DNA of 64,000 nt, taken from positions 1,736,001 through 1,800,000 of the forward strand of contig NZ_RQFY01000004.1 of NCBI RefSeq assembly GCF_004769555.1. The letters are read 5' to 3'. This stretch comes from Leptospira koniambonensis. Lineage in GTDB: Bacteria > Spirochaetota > Leptospiria > Leptospirales > Leptospiraceae. Under the pieces are notes generated by a model. The model saw nothing but the letters and a program-made list of their open reading frames with translations, had not been told where the DNA came from and made no database searches. Made by a program: the position numbers and the translations under genes. Below are positions 7,894 through 17,477 of this stretch, piece by piece; position 1 is the stretch's first letter, and each line of letters opens with the position of its first letter.

Positions 7894-8994
7894 CTATATG
7901 CCGTCAGTGCAGCTGATACCTGTATTGGAAGTGCTCGAATAATATGCTTTGGTCTGAAATTCAAAGTTCGAGGAGTCGATTCGTTCAAATCTAGTACATT
8001 TTTTTAATACAGTGAGTCCTGGGTTTCTTTGTGCACAAGTCTGAGTGGCATTCCAAACGCCTTGGAAAGTTGCACATTCTGCTGTATTCATAGCAGTGCC
8101 TGAGCTAAAATCTAAACAGCCTAGACTTTCAAAGAAAGAACCTATATAATTGCAACTTCCTCCTCCTGACACATGTGTATTCCTCGCTTGGATGGAAAAC
8201 GAAATAGGGTATGAGCCGGAGGAGTCTGAAGCTAAAATTTCGTAATTTCCAATTGTTTGAGGATAATATGCGGAACCCTTTGATCGAATAGAACTTCCGG
8301 AAGAAACACTTGTGTAATTCATCCGATTCGATCCGTTAGTACCTGGTGGATAAAGAGAAACATTGCTGAGCATATCTCCAGTTGAGATGCCTATTATAAA
8401 ATCTTTATACGTCGATTCTACATTCAATTTAAAGAGTTTTTCATCTGATGAAGAAGTTATCGTTGCGTTCAAAACGGAGCCATTCATTACCAATGTGGAA
8501 GCAGTTGCATGAGTAATTACACTTTCTAATGGTTTCGACTTGGCTACTGTTTGGCCATTCCCAAACATCCTAAGGGAAAAGTTATAATTTCCGTAAGGCC
8601 AAGAAGTAGAATTAAAGTAGCTCGTAAAATTTCCTAGATCTTGTATTAACCATGGATCGTTAGATGTATCCAATATCGATTCGCAATATTCCATGCAATT
8701 ATTAAGATCAGTAAGATAAAATTCAATTGGCCCCATCCATTCTCCGCTGCCTACCCGAGTAATCTTATAATTAACTGTAATTAAATCTCCAGGCTTATAA
8801 TTTTCAGGACTGATAGAAAGAATTTCGATCTTTGGAGCTTCTGCCGGGATTATTTCGTCTTGGTCACCACCTAGAGAGACTCCAGAGATAGCAGCAAGTG
8901 TAGTAAGCTGCTTCTGTTGAGGATCGCCGGAAGATTGGAAGCAGGATGTGAATATTACAAAAAAGAATGTAAAAGAGATTAGAAGATGATACAT
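7894..8994 (-). CDS. Hypothetical lipoprotein with PPC-like beta domain
   Basis: About 366 residues when started at ATG 8994; an upstream TTG at 9012 gives six more residues but lacks a ribosome site. The signal peptide ends in IFTSC, a good spirochaetal lipobox. Residues about 50-150 look like an Ig-like or bacterial surface beta domain (PENYKPGDLITVNYKI). Residues about 170-270 resemble a PPC-type beta sandwich (FKLNVESTYKDFIIGISTG...NYEILASDSSGSYPISFSI). The C-terminal 90 residues are Cys-rich (five or six Cys). Function is unknown; it is probably surface-exposed. It is read toward nnrS and its stop lies just before the nnrS FNR box. Confidence 0.72.
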   Translation of the reverse strand: MYHLLISFTFFFVIFTSCFQSSGDPQQKQLTTLAAISGVSLGGDQDEIIPAEAPKIEILSISPENYKPGDLITVNYKITRVGSGEWMGPIEFYLTDLNNCMEYCESILDTSNDPWLIQDLGNFTSYFNSTSWPYGNYNFSLRMFGNGQTVAKSKPLESVITHATASTLVMNGSVLNATITSSSDEKLFKLNVESTYKDFIIGISTGDMLSNVSLYPPGTNGSNRMNYTSVSSGSSIRSKGSAYYPQTIGNYEILASDSSGSYPISFSIQARNTHVSGGGSCNYIGSFFESLGCLDFSSGTAMNTAECATFQGVWNATQTCAQRNPGLTVLKKCTRFERIDSSNFEFQTKAYYSSTSNTGISCTDGI

Positions 8995-9093
8995 TATCCG
9001 AAATTCCGACAAGCCTTCTTTTTAATAGCTAATAATATAGAATTTTTAGGGTATTATACGGACAACAAAATTAAAATTTGAAAGGATCGCAAT

Positions 9094-9111
9094 ATAGCCC
9101 AAATAGGCTAT
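9094..9111. promoter_or_regulatory. Inverted repeat in the divergent region before the AraC-type gene
   Basis: ATAGCC-CAAATA-GGCTAT is a perfect 6-6-6 inverted repeat. It lies between the lipoprotein gene (minus) and the AraC-family regulator (plus, start 9199), a usual place for an autoregulatory operator. No factor can be named. Confidence 0.4.
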
Positions 9112-9198
9112 GACCTTTTTTTCTTGATCTTCTTCTCTTTACAATGAGAATCGTTCTCCTTGTTTCTTTTAGGACAAGAATGGTGAGTTTGATCATAG

Positions 9199-9993
9199 AT
9201 GGATTTTGAAACTAGGGGAATTGTATATCTATGGAATGGTCGTGTGATGTTTGCAACAAATTCAATGCAGACAGATTTCCATACTCATTATGCAGCCACT
9301 TTGGCTATCTCTTTAAAAGATAATATCCATATAGAAACTGAAAAAGGAAAAGAAGAATATCGTGTGGCCTTGGTCGGGCCAAATACATATCATAAAACTG
9401 TTTCTCCCGGAGTAGAGATGATTGCTTTGCTCATAGATCCGGAAACCTACGAATATTCATCCATCTCAGAGTTCGCAAAAGTAGGAGAAGTGAAGAAGTT
9501 AGATATTTCTCCTTTCTTACCTCTGGTCGAAAAGTTATGGGAATTATATTACGGAAAATTAAACGATGAAGAAGCCTGGGAATTACATTTAGATCTACTT
9601 AGGTCTATTTATCCTTTTCAAAAATTGGAAAAGGTAATGGATGAAAGGATCATTCAGATCGCTAATATGATCCGTAAGGAAATGCCTGATAGTATTCGAA
9701 TGAAGGAGATCGGTAAAAATTTTTCTGTATCAGAAGACAGGCTTATTCGTCTTTTCAAAGAAAATCTTGGGATACCAATGCGTAGATATTTATTATGGGT
9801 CCGTATCTTAGAAGCAGCAAAACTTTTGAAAGAAGGAAAGAGCCTTACAGAAGCGGCACATTCTGCAGGTTTCTCCGACTCAGCTCATTTTACTAGAACC
9901 TTTAAGGAGAATTTTGGATTTGTTCCTTCTCTATTTTTCGGGCATCTAAAAGCGATTGAAGTTCGGTTTTGTGAATCAGGTGATTTGATCTAA
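9199..9993 (+). CDS. AraC family transcriptional regulator
   Basis: A 264-residue protein with an N-terminal cupin-like sensing half (residues ~15-100, with TDFHTHYAATLAISL and a GPNTYHK turn) and a C-terminal double helix-turn-helix (residues ~160-255). The latter has IRMKEIGKNFSVSEDRLIRLFKENLGIPMRRYLLWVRI and the AraC signature AAHSAGFSDSAHFTRTFKENFGFVPS. The sensing half fits a small-molecule binder, ligand unknown. The preceding 186-base gap holds a perfect inverted repeat that could be its operator. It may control the following M24/SMP-30 genes or the divergent lipoprotein; that is inference. Confidence 0.9.
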   Translation: MDFETRGIVYLWNGRVMFATNSMQTDFHTHYAATLAISLKDNIHIETEKGKEEYRVALVGPNTYHKTVSPGVEMIALLIDPETYEYSSISEFAKVGEVKKLDISPFLPLVEKLWELYYGKLNDEEAWELHLDLLRSIYPFQKLEKVMDERIIQIANMIRKEMPDSIRMKEIGKNFSVSEDRLIRLFKENLGIPMRRYLLWVRILEAAKLLKEGKSLTEAAHSAGFSDSAHFTRTFKENFGFVPSLFFGHLKAIEVRFCESGDLI

Positions 9994-10079
9994 TAAAAAT
10001 CCTACTAATACCGGAATCATTCAAGCAGAAGTTTCCACTCTCTGTTACTCTTCTTTCTATCCGAGCTTAGAGAAACTAT

Positions 10080-10967
10080 ATGCCATTAGAAAGAAAAAGA
10101 GGATTATTATCCAAACTTTCCTCCAAAATTTCCAGATACACTTCCAAATCTATCCACATTCCTACCCAAGAAGAAAAGGAAGGATTTTTAAAAGCACAAA
10201 GATTGGCCTACCAATGTGTTACCGAGACAGAAAAGGAAATACAAGAAGGTTGGACCGAAAAACAAGCAGTGAAACGAATGGAAACATTCTTAAAAGATCA
10301 TGGAGTCAAAGTGTTCCTACATCGTCCTTTTGCATGGTTTGGAGAACACGCAAGATTTGATGGTTACAAAAGATTCACTCAATTTCATCCGAGCAAAAGA
10401 AGATTACAAGCAAACGAATCTTTCATCTTAGATGTGTCTCCCGTTGTGGATGGTTATATTGGTGATATAGGATATTCTTCTTCCTTGAATAAAAATCCTG
10501 AATTGGATAATGGAATGAGATATCTATTAAAACTTAGATCAGAACTTCCTAAACTATTTTCTTCTTCTATGAGTTCTTCTGAAATTTGGCATAAGATAGA
10601 TCAGGACTCAAAACAAAATGGATTTGATAATGTCCATGCGTTGTATCCATTTGCAGTGCTTGGGCATAGAGTGTATAAAGTTCATTTACCTAATATTTCT
10701 TTTCCAATATTGCCTGTTAGTTTTGCAAGTTGGTTCAGTCTGCAAGGATCTTTTGAGTTTTTAAGCCATAAGGTGCTACCAGAACTTCTGACTCCGGATC
10801 ATGAGGGAGATAGGACTGGTCTTTGGGCGATAGAACCCCATTTAGGAAGAGGAAAAACTGGTTTTAAATTCGAAGAGATCCTTGTAGTAGAAAAGGATAA
10901 GGCGTATTGGTTGGACGAAGAAGTTCCTCATGTAAAAAAATACAGTAAATTATTGGAAGCAGTATGA
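10080..10967 (+). CDS. M24 family (pita-bread fold) metallopeptidase-like protein
   Basis: A 295-residue protein with the creatinase/aminopeptidase fold. Predicted metal ligands are intact: two Asp (FILDVSPVVDGYIGDIG), a His in VLGHRVYKVHLP, and two Glu (AIEPHLGR and KFEEILVVE). The family includes methionine and Xaa-Pro aminopeptidases and metal-independent creatinases; with five ligands kept, this one should be active. It lacks the extra N-terminal domain of Xaa-Pro dipeptidase and instead has about 40 basic or polar residues. No signal peptide is seen, so it is cytoplasmic. It overlaps the next gene by four bases (ATGA). The substrate is unknown. Confidence 0.82.
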   Translation: MPLERKRGLLSKLSSKISRYTSKSIHIPTQEEKEGFLKAQRLAYQCVTETEKEIQEGWTEKQAVKRMETFLKDHGVKVFLHRPFAWFGEHARFDGYKRFTQFHPSKRRLQANESFILDVSPVVDGYIGDIGYSSSLNKNPELDNGMRYLLKLRSELPKLFSSSMSSSEIWHKIDQDSKQNGFDNVHALYPFAVLGHRVYKVHLPNISFPILPVSFASWFSLQGSFEFLSHKVLPELLTPDHEGDRTGLWAIEPHLGRGKTGFKFEEILVVEKDKAYWLDEEVPHVKKYSKLLEAV

Positions 10968-12205
10968 AGTTTAATCATAAAATCATAATATTCATAATTA
11001 TCTCCATCACTATCTCGTGCGGGCCATCCCAAATTAAAATAGGGGAGCCTTATAAATTAGGAGAAGTACCTGCTTCCATTTTAGAAGTCCAGGACAAGCA
11101 GGATCCATTTACAACTAACCTAAAAGTGGAGATGACTGATTTACCTGGTCATGATGATCTAATATTTGATCCTTCTAAAGGATTTGGATATGCTTCCGGA
11201 ATGGATGGTTGGATCTGGAGACTAAATTTTAAAACTGGAAAAGCAGAGCAATGGGTAAAGCCACCAGTTAATCCTGCCGGAATGCAATATTCGAGTAAGG
11301 CTAAGAATAAAATTTTAGTGTGTGCTTCCAGACTCGGGGGAGAAATCTACGAGGAAAAAAATAGAGTAGGACTTTACGAAGTAGATATTGAAACTAAAAA
11401 GGTAGATCCAATCATTTTAGATCTTCCTAAATTAAAAAAAGAAGAATTGGAAAAAGTATATTCTTTTTCTGAGATGCATGGTGTAAGTCTTCAAGATCTA
11501 AACTCTTCTAATTCGAGACCATTTTCTTTATGTAATGATCTGGCAGCATCCGAAGATGGAAATCGTATCTATATAACGGAACCTTTCGAAAGGGTTGATG
11601 CGGCTATGGGCAGTGGTGCAGTGCCTGAAGCAATTGGTCTTTATCCTCATGGAAAACTTTGGATGTTGGATCGACACAAGAATACTATCTCACTTGTGTT
11701 AACTGGTTTTACATTTGTGGATGGGATACTTCTAGAAAAAAGCCCAGATGGAAAAGAAGAGTCGGTTGTATTTACTGAAACCACTAAGTTTAGGATCATT
11801 AGAGCCTTTTTATCTGGAAAAGATCAAGGAAGTTCAGAAGTGCTATTTGAAAATCTGCCCGGTCTCGCTGATGGACTGGAACGAGATGATAAAGGAAGGA
11901 TCTGGACTGGAATTATCAAAAAAAGATCTGGGCTTGTCAATTTTATCCATAAGAATCCTTGGCTTAAGAAAGTAATCTTATCGTTGCCTCAAAAGATCCT
12001 GCCTATTTCTCATAATACAGGAATACTTGTAATCGATCCGAGTGGCAAGAAACCTCTCTATTATTCGATGCATGATGGTTCTAAGATTAAGGACATCTCT
12101 GTTTCAGTTCCGTTCGAAGACAGGGTCTATTTTCCTTCTTTCGACAAAACTTCCAGAGGTTTGTATTCTTTGCCTGTATCTTCTTTGAAAATTAAAGAAT
12201 TCTAA
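10964..12205 (+). CDS. SMP-30/gluconolactonase-like beta-propeller lipoprotein
   Basis: A 413-residue protein with signal peptide and lipobox ITISC at residues ~15-19. The mature protein has beta-propeller repeats of the SMP-30/strictosidine synthase type: GFGYASGMDGWIWRLNFKTG, SLCNDLAASEDGNRIYITEPF, LWMLDRHKNTISLVLTGFTFVDGILL, LADGLERDDKGRIWTGI. The ND and DG turns correspond to metal-site positions in gluconolactonases. It is translationally coupled to the M24 gene, suggesting linked roles such as turnover of an unknown substrate. Its stop overlaps the stop of the convergent SpoIIE-domain gene by four bases. Confidence 0.8.
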   Translation: MKFNHKIIIFIIISITISCGPSQIKIGEPYKLGEVPASILEVQDKQDPFTTNLKVEMTDLPGHDDLIFDPSKGFGYASGMDGWIWRLNFKTGKAEQWVKPPVNPAGMQYSSKAKNKILVCASRLGGEIYEEKNRVGLYEVDIETKKVDPIILDLPKLKKEELEKVYSFSEMHGVSLQDLNSSNSRPFSLCNDLAASEDGNRIYITEPFERVDAAMGSGAVPEAIGLYPHGKLWMLDRHKNTISLVLTGFTFVDGILLEKSPDGKEESVVFTETTKFRIIRAFLSGKDQGSSEVLFENLPGLADGLERDDKGRIWTGIIKKRSGLVNFIHKNPWLKKVILSLPQKILPISHNTGILVIDPSGKKPLYYSMHDGSKIKDISVSVPFEDRVYFPSFDKTSRGLYSLPVSSLKIKEF

Positions 12206-14289
12206 TGAACTTCCACTGCAAGTAGAGTAACATCATCCTGGAATCCTCTCGGGCCTACAAAAATTTGTAGTTCCGAGATCAAATCTTCTGCCACTTCCTG
12301 GATGCCTGTGTTCCTGCTCAAAATAGATAGAACCCGATTCTCTCCAAATTCCTTTTTCTCTTGGTCGAATTCTTCAAAAATACCATCCGAAAAGAAAAAG
12401 ATCCTGTTTCCTGGAAGAAGAGGTACGGTCACATTTTTATAAGTAGCTTCCTTTTTAAGGCCTATAATTGGCCCTCTTGAATACAGATAATCTGCGCCTT
12501 CTTGTTTTTGTTTCAAAACTTGAGGAGGATGTCCCGCAGAAGAATAATACAGAACATTATTATTCAAATCTATATCAGCTAAAACCGCAGAGAATATGAT
12601 ATTAATACTTCTGTATTTCTGACAACAAGCTGCATTTAATAATTCTAATATTCGAGAAGGTTGGTCTTTGACGAACTTAATACTCTCAAATTCTGCCTTA
12701 ATAGTCATTGTAAGAAGTGCCGCTTGTACACCATGTCCTGTCGCGTCCACTAAGAACAAACGGAAATAACCGGGTTCCAGTTCGAAAATATCATAGTAAT
12801 CTCCTCCTATTTCTGACATAGGAAGATAGTATGGATGAATGGAAACGTTCTTACCATTTAGATTGAGAGTAGGTAAGGTTTTCTGCTGTAACTTTTTAGC
12901 GAGAGAAAGATCTCCTTTTAAAAGTTTCAAAGACTCATTTAGATTTTCCGTTCTTTCAACTACGATCTGTTCCAGATTTACATTTAGTTTTTTAAGTTCT
13001 ACTCCCAGATCTTCCGCAAGCACAAATCCTTTGGAGAATCTATAGGCAAGTAATACACATTGAGAAAGAACAAGAGCTAAGACTCCATAATGGACCATAT
13101 AGAAAGAATCTATAAACTTATTTAAATATAGAACATCATTTGCTACTGTGATCAGATTTACTACGAGGCTGAAAAAACAGATTCTGGCTCCTTCTACCCC
13201 TTTTATTGACATGAATGCTAATCTGAAAAATAAATAGGTCAAAATCCCAAGCATCATTACTTCTAAAGAATTAATGAAGATGGACATAGTGTATAATTTT
13301 GTAGGGAAGAAAGCGGCGGAGAAAACTAAAAGAAGACTTAAATAAAATATAATATTAAATACTTTATCCTTTCTGAATTGCTCCTTAAATATGGATTGTA
13401 CATATAAAATTGTACCTGGCAGAAGTAAAAATAAGAATAGTATCTCTCCTCTTACTGAAAACTCATAGTTTCTGAAAATTGGGAATACATTATAAAAGAT
13501 CCTTTCTCCATAAAAAGAAACTCTAAAAGCGATACACAAGCAGAGTAATGCAAAAAATAAGGCGGAAGGGTCCCTTCTTCTCATCAGATAAAAAGTAAAA
13601 TGATATAATGACATCACAAACAAGGTCCCGAATGTGATAGAATCCAACATGGTGGCTCTTAGAGAAACTTGTTGTATATCGGTTATACTACCTAACTGGA
13701 TTGGATTCCAGATCCCGGAGCCGTTCGAATATTTGAAATTCGAAACATGTATCACGATTTCCAACTCTGGTTTGTCTGATATAAAACTAAAGACCCCTGG
13801 TTTATAACCGGGAGAATATTCAGATTCTTCTTTCCCTACATTCCCTCCTTTCGAGATCTCTTTTCCATTCACAAATAAAACATAAGAGGAACTAATAGAA
13901 GAGATCTTAAGGCTGAGCTGAGTATTTGCTTCGGGTAATAATACTTTCGCCCTATAACTCGCAAAACCATAGCTCGGGTATTTATGAGTGACGTTACGTC
14001 CTTTGTCCCATTTTGCAGGCACTTTTAGATAAGAGATTGAGGATGATGGTTCTTTAGGTTTGGAATTGGGAAGAAGCTCATTCCAATAAAATTCCCATTC
14101 TCCATCTAGACTTATATTGCCATCTGTTTGGAAATTCCATTGCCTGAGGTCGAGGATGCCTTGTATGACTTTTGGGTTTTCTTTTCCTGGTTGGCAGCCT
14201 AAAAAAAAGAAGAATAGTATAGATCCTAAGAACCAATGCGGTATTCTATTCTTGCCCAAAATCCGGATCTTCCTGCTGAGAAATTTCAA
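12202..14289 (-). CDS. Membrane 7TM-DISM receptor fused to a SpoIIE-type PP2C phosphatase
   Basis: A 695-residue protein. A signal or anchor segment ends at FFLGC, so it may be lipidated. A periplasmic jelly-roll sensing domain follows (residues ~50-200, like the sugar-binding fold of 7TMR-DISMED), then seven membrane spans (~215-420), a coiled coil (~425-460) and a PP2C/SpoIIE domain (~470-695). Metal-binding Asp residues are visible in IGGDYYDIF, VDATGHG, FFSDGIFEEFD and QDDVTLL. Such proteins turn external signals into Ser/Thr dephosphorylation of anti-sigma-factor antagonists and are numerous in Leptospira. The start is TTG; no ATG is available before the signal segment. Confidence 0.9.
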   Translation of the reverse strand: MKFLSRKIRILGKNRIPHWFLGSILFFFFLGCQPGKENPKVIQGILDLRQWNFQTDGNISLDGEWEFYWNELLPNSKPKEPSSSISYLKVPAKWDKGRNVTHKYPSYGFASYRAKVLLPEANTQLSLKISSISSSYVLFVNGKEISKGGNVGKEESEYSPGYKPGVFSFISDKPELEIVIHVSNFKYSNGSGIWNPIQLGSITDIQQVSLRATMLDSITFGTLFVMSLYHFTFYLMRRRDPSALFFALLCLCIAFRVSFYGERIFYNVFPIFRNYEFSVRGEILFLFLLLPGTILYVQSIFKEQFRKDKVFNIIFYLSLLLVFSAAFFPTKLYTMSIFINSLEVMMLGILTYLFFRLAFMSIKGVEGARICFFSLVVNLITVANDVLYLNKFIDSFYMVHYGVLALVLSQCVLLAYRFSKGFVLAEDLGVELKKLNVNLEQIVVERTENLNESLKLLKGDLSLAKKLQQKTLPTLNLNGKNVSIHPYYLPMSEIGGDYYDIFELEPGYFRLFLVDATGHGVQAALLTMTIKAEFESIKFVKDQPSRILELLNAACCQKYRSINIIFSAVLADIDLNNNVLYYSSAGHPPQVLKQKQEGADYLYSRGPIIGLKKEATYKNVTVPLLPGNRIFFFSDGIFEEFDQEKKEFGENRVLSILSRNTGIQEVAEDLISELQIFVGPRGFQDDVTLLAVEVH

Positions 14290-14396
14290 TAGGCTTATGT
14301 TCTGTGCAGATTTCTGATAGCTAAAAATACTCAGATCGGATTTTTTTTAGGAACGGAAACTCGGGTTAAACGACTCGTTTTTTCGTCGAATGCCAA

Positions 14397-16256
14397 ATGC
14401 GATCCAGTATCTTAATTATAGAAGACAGGGAAGAAGAATATATATGGATCCGAACTCTACTCGGAGGTATCGAATCCTTTACTCCTAACTGTACCAGAGC
14501 TTTGGATTTTCAAGATGCCTTGGATAAGACCAAGACTGAATTTTTTGACGTTATATTATTCCAATTCAATTCCCAAAATAGTTTAGAAGTACTATCGAAG
14601 TCTCAGACTCTTCTTCCTTTAATTGCAATTGCAGAAAATCCAGAAAGCAAAGAAGTCCTTAAACATTCTAAGATCCATTTTGCAGATCTTTTGATTAAAG
14701 AAAATGTAAACGCTGATCTTTTGGATCGTTCCATAAGACTCGTATTACAAGCTAAGACAACAGAAGAAAATCTAAATCTTCTTAAGATAGGTATTGAGAG
14801 ATCCAAAGATATTTTCCTGATCACAGAGGCTTCTCCTATAGATGATCCTGGACCAAAGATTGTATATGTAAACGGTGCATTTGAAAGGTTAACAGGTTAT
14901 AAAAGAGAAGAAGTTTTAGGAAAAACTCCAAGGATTTTACAAGGCCCTAAAACAGATAGGGCAGTGTTAGATAGGATCCGAAAAGCAATCTCGAAAGCTA
15001 AACCTTGTTTTGAAGAGATCATCAATTACGATAAAGATGGAAACGAATATTGGATTGAGATGGATATCTTTCCAATCGTAAATGAGCAAGGCATCGTCAC
15101 TCACTTGATGGGGATAGAAAGAGATATTACGGAAAGACGAAATACTGAAGAGAGAATTAGACATTCCCAAAAAATGGAAGCAGTGGGTCAACTCGCAGGA
15201 GGAATGGCTCATGACTTTAATAATTTATTAAATGTAATATTAGCAAATCTAGATCTTCTTGAAATGAAGTTGAAAGATTCTGAAGATCTGATGAAAAGGG
15301 TCCGCTCTGCGCAAGATGCAATTCAAAGAGGGGTTGAGATCAATAAAAGGCTTCTTGCCTTTTCCAGAAAGCAGGCCTTAAATCCTGAGTCATGTGACGT
15401 AAACCGGGTATTAAAGGATTTCATTCCTATTCTGGATCGGATCAGGACTGAAAAAATAGAAATAGAATACGAGCTCTCTGATGAGATATCGGTTTGCGAC
15501 ATAGAAAAGACCGGACTAGAGAATGCTATACTCAATCTTGCTTTAAATGCAAGGGATGCTATGCCCGAAGGCGGTAAAATATTTATTTCTACCGGTTTTG
15601 TGCATAACGGAGATACAAAAGGGCCTAAAATTTCGGGTTTAGAAGCAAAGGATTATTTTTTAGTCACGGTTACCGACACAGGGACAGGTATGGACGATGC
15701 CACTAAGGCTCGTATTTTTGATCCTTTTTTTTCGACCAAGGGTGGAGGAAAAGGAACCGGTTTGGGATTGACCATGGTTTACGGTTTTGTAAAACAATCG
15801 AACGGTTTTTTAAAAGTTATTACTGCGCCTGAATATGGTTCCAGTTTTCTAATATTCTTGCCGGCGCATGAGCAGGACAGAAGTGAACAGGTTCTCTCTA
15901 CCAAAAAGAAAACTTTGGTAATGGAAGAAAATCGAGAAACTGCTGAATTAGCTTGTGTATACTTAAGGGAACTGGGTTACGAACCTCATGTGAGTTCGGA
16001 TATGAAACGATTAGCAAAATTTTTCTCAGGCGATCCGGAGATCTCTTTCGTATTGTTGGACCTCCAACTAGCGGATTCTAAAGGGATAGATCTGAAAAAA
16101 GAACTGGAAAGATTTGGTTCCGGGAAAATAATCGCTACTTCTTCGGGCCGAGGTGAAAGTTTAGAACTTCCTAATACTGTTCCATTGGTCCGGAAACCAT
16201 ATACCAAGACATCATTGAAAGAAGCGGTTCGTAATATCGGAGAAACTCTTCCATGA
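14397..16256 (+). CDS. Hybrid histidine kinase: degenerate receiver-PAS-HisKA-HATPase-receiver
   Basis: A 619-residue soluble sensor kinase. The N-terminal receiver-like domain (1-125) keeps the acidic pocket (IIEDRE) but has Gln56 where the phospho-acceptor Asp should be. A PAS domain (~130-250) is LOV-like in sequence (GKTPRILQG) but lacks the flavin-linking Cys. The dimerisation helix has GGMAHDFNN with His272. The ATPase has NLALNARDAMPEGG, TDTGTGMD and GKGTGLGL. A C-terminal receiver keeps Asp555 (LLDLQ) and Lys in RKPY. The stop overlaps the next gene by four bases, so it is cotranscribed with the receiver-EAL protein. Confidence 0.93.
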   Translation: MRSSILIIEDREEEYIWIRTLLGGIESFTPNCTRALDFQDALDKTKTEFFDVILFQFNSQNSLEVLSKSQTLLPLIAIAENPESKEVLKHSKIHFADLLIKENVNADLLDRSIRLVLQAKTTEENLNLLKIGIERSKDIFLITEASPIDDPGPKIVYVNGAFERLTGYKREEVLGKTPRILQGPKTDRAVLDRIRKAISKAKPCFEEIINYDKDGNEYWIEMDIFPIVNEQGIVTHLMGIERDITERRNTEERIRHSQKMEAVGQLAGGMAHDFNNLLNVILANLDLLEMKLKDSEDLMKRVRSAQDAIQRGVEINKRLLAFSRKQALNPESCDVNRVLKDFIPILDRIRTEKIEIEYELSDEISVCDIEKTGLENAILNLALNARDAMPEGGKIFISTGFVHNGDTKGPKISGLEAKDYFLVTVTDTGTGMDDATKARIFDPFFSTKGGGKGTGLGLTMVYGFVKQSNGFLKVITAPEYGSSFLIFLPAHEQDRSEQVLSTKKKTLVMEENRETAELACVYLRELGYEPHVSSDMKRLAKFFSGDPEISFVLLDLQLADSKGIDLKKELERFGSGKIIATSSGRGESLELPNTVPLVRKPYTKTSLKEAVRNIGETLP

Positions 16257-17458
16257 CGGATTCAAGAAATTCTAAAAAACTTCTGATCCTTGACGATGAA
16301 GAAGAGATCGCAAAGATCTTGGGAGAGATCGCAGTTGATTGTGGTTTCGAGGTTTCATTATCTCATACTGCTCCCGATTTTTTAGACAAAGTGGACCCAA
16401 GTTTTGATTGTGTGATCTTAGATCTCATGATCCCAGGTATGGATGGAGTGGACGTGATCCGCTTCTTGTCCGAGAAGGATGTTCATCCTGATGTAATATT
16501 GATCTCAGGAGCAGACAGAAGGACTCTTCATAGCGCGGAAACATTGGCCGGAGAATATGGATTGCATATTGCTGCGGTCATGGAAAAACCAATTCGAGTT
16601 TCTGATATCAGAAATACATTATCTGCGATCGCCGAAAAAGAATCAGATATTTCTTCTCGTACCAAATCAGGTGGAAAAGGAAATTTAGGTCCAACATTCG
16701 AAAAGGAAGAAGTTTTAGACGCAGTACGTTCCGATCAGTTCGTATTATTTTATCAGCCTAAGTTTGATCTAAAAACAGGCAGGGTAGAAGGTTTCGAGGC
16801 TTTAGTGAGATGGAACCATCCTAAACTAGGATTGGTATTTCCTGATTCGTTTCTACCTTTAATGGAGAAAGAAACGACCATCTTAAATCTAATGACTGAG
16901 AAAATTATAGATATAGCATTGGATGAGACAAGGATTTGGCATACAAATGGCCGTAAGCTACGTGTGGCGGTTAACGTGTCTCCTGTAACTTTGACAGAAT
17001 TAGACTTTCCCGAAAGGATACTTGCTAAAATTAAAAATAAAGGAATTCCACAAAGCCAATTTCAAATGGAAATCACTGAGACTGGCTTTTTAGAGAACAT
17101 TCGTTTTACTCAGGATATTTTAACTAGGCTCAGGATACGAGGAATAGGCCTATCTATTGATGATTTTGGCACAGGCTATTCTTCATTGAAACAATTGCAT
17201 AGATTTCCTTTTACTGAAATGAAAATAGACAAGTCATTTGTTATGGATTCCCCAAGGGATAGAGAATCCTTGTTTATTTGTCAGGCATCTGTTGATTTAG
17301 GGCATAAGTTAGGAATGAATGTTGTCGCAGAAGGGATCGAGACGGCAGAAGTAGAAAGATTAATGAAAGAAGCAGGTTGCGATGTGGGGCAGGGTTATTA
17401 TTATTCTAAACCTGTTCATCCCGAAAAAATCCCAGAAATTCTTTCCAAATTCGGTTAA
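16253..17458 (+). CDS. Response regulator with EAL c-di-GMP phosphodiesterase output
   Basis: A 401-residue protein: receiver domain (residues ~8-125, phospho-Asp57 in VILDLMIPG, acidic pair LDDEEE, Lys in MEKPI) joined to an EAL domain (~150-400). The EAL core is intact: FEALVRWNHP, NVSPVTL, EITETGFLEN, IDDFGTGYSSL, KIDKSFV, VAEGIE and GQGYYYSKP. An active c-di-GMP phosphodiesterase is therefore predicted, controlled by phosphorylation. It overlaps the upstream hybrid kinase by four bases and is followed 19 bases later by a second hybrid kinase, so it could receive phosphate from either or both. Confidence 0.95.
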   Translation: MTDSRNSKKLLILDDEEEIAKILGEIAVDCGFEVSLSHTAPDFLDKVDPSFDCVILDLMIPGMDGVDVIRFLSEKDVHPDVILISGADRRTLHSAETLAGEYGLHIAAVMEKPIRVSDIRNTLSAIAEKESDISSRTKSGGKGNLGPTFEKEEVLDAVRSDQFVLFYQPKFDLKTGRVEGFEALVRWNHPKLGLVFPDSFLPLMEKETTILNLMTEKIIDIALDETRIWHTNGRKLRVAVNVSPVTLTELDFPERILAKIKNKGIPQSQFQMEITETGFLENIRFTQDILTRLRIRGIGLSIDDFGTGYSSLKQLHRFPFTEMKIDKSFVMDSPRDRESLFICQASVDLGHKLGMNVVAEGIETAEVERLMKEAGCDVGQGYYYSKPVHPEKIPEILSKFG

Positions 17459-17477
17459 CAATAATACCCTAGGCAGA

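Noticed and set aside
17382..17477. Extended N-terminus of the second hybrid kinase inside the EAL gene
   Set aside because: The 32 extra residues overlap the EAL C-terminus and have no ribosome site; ATG 17478 with AGGCAG is better.
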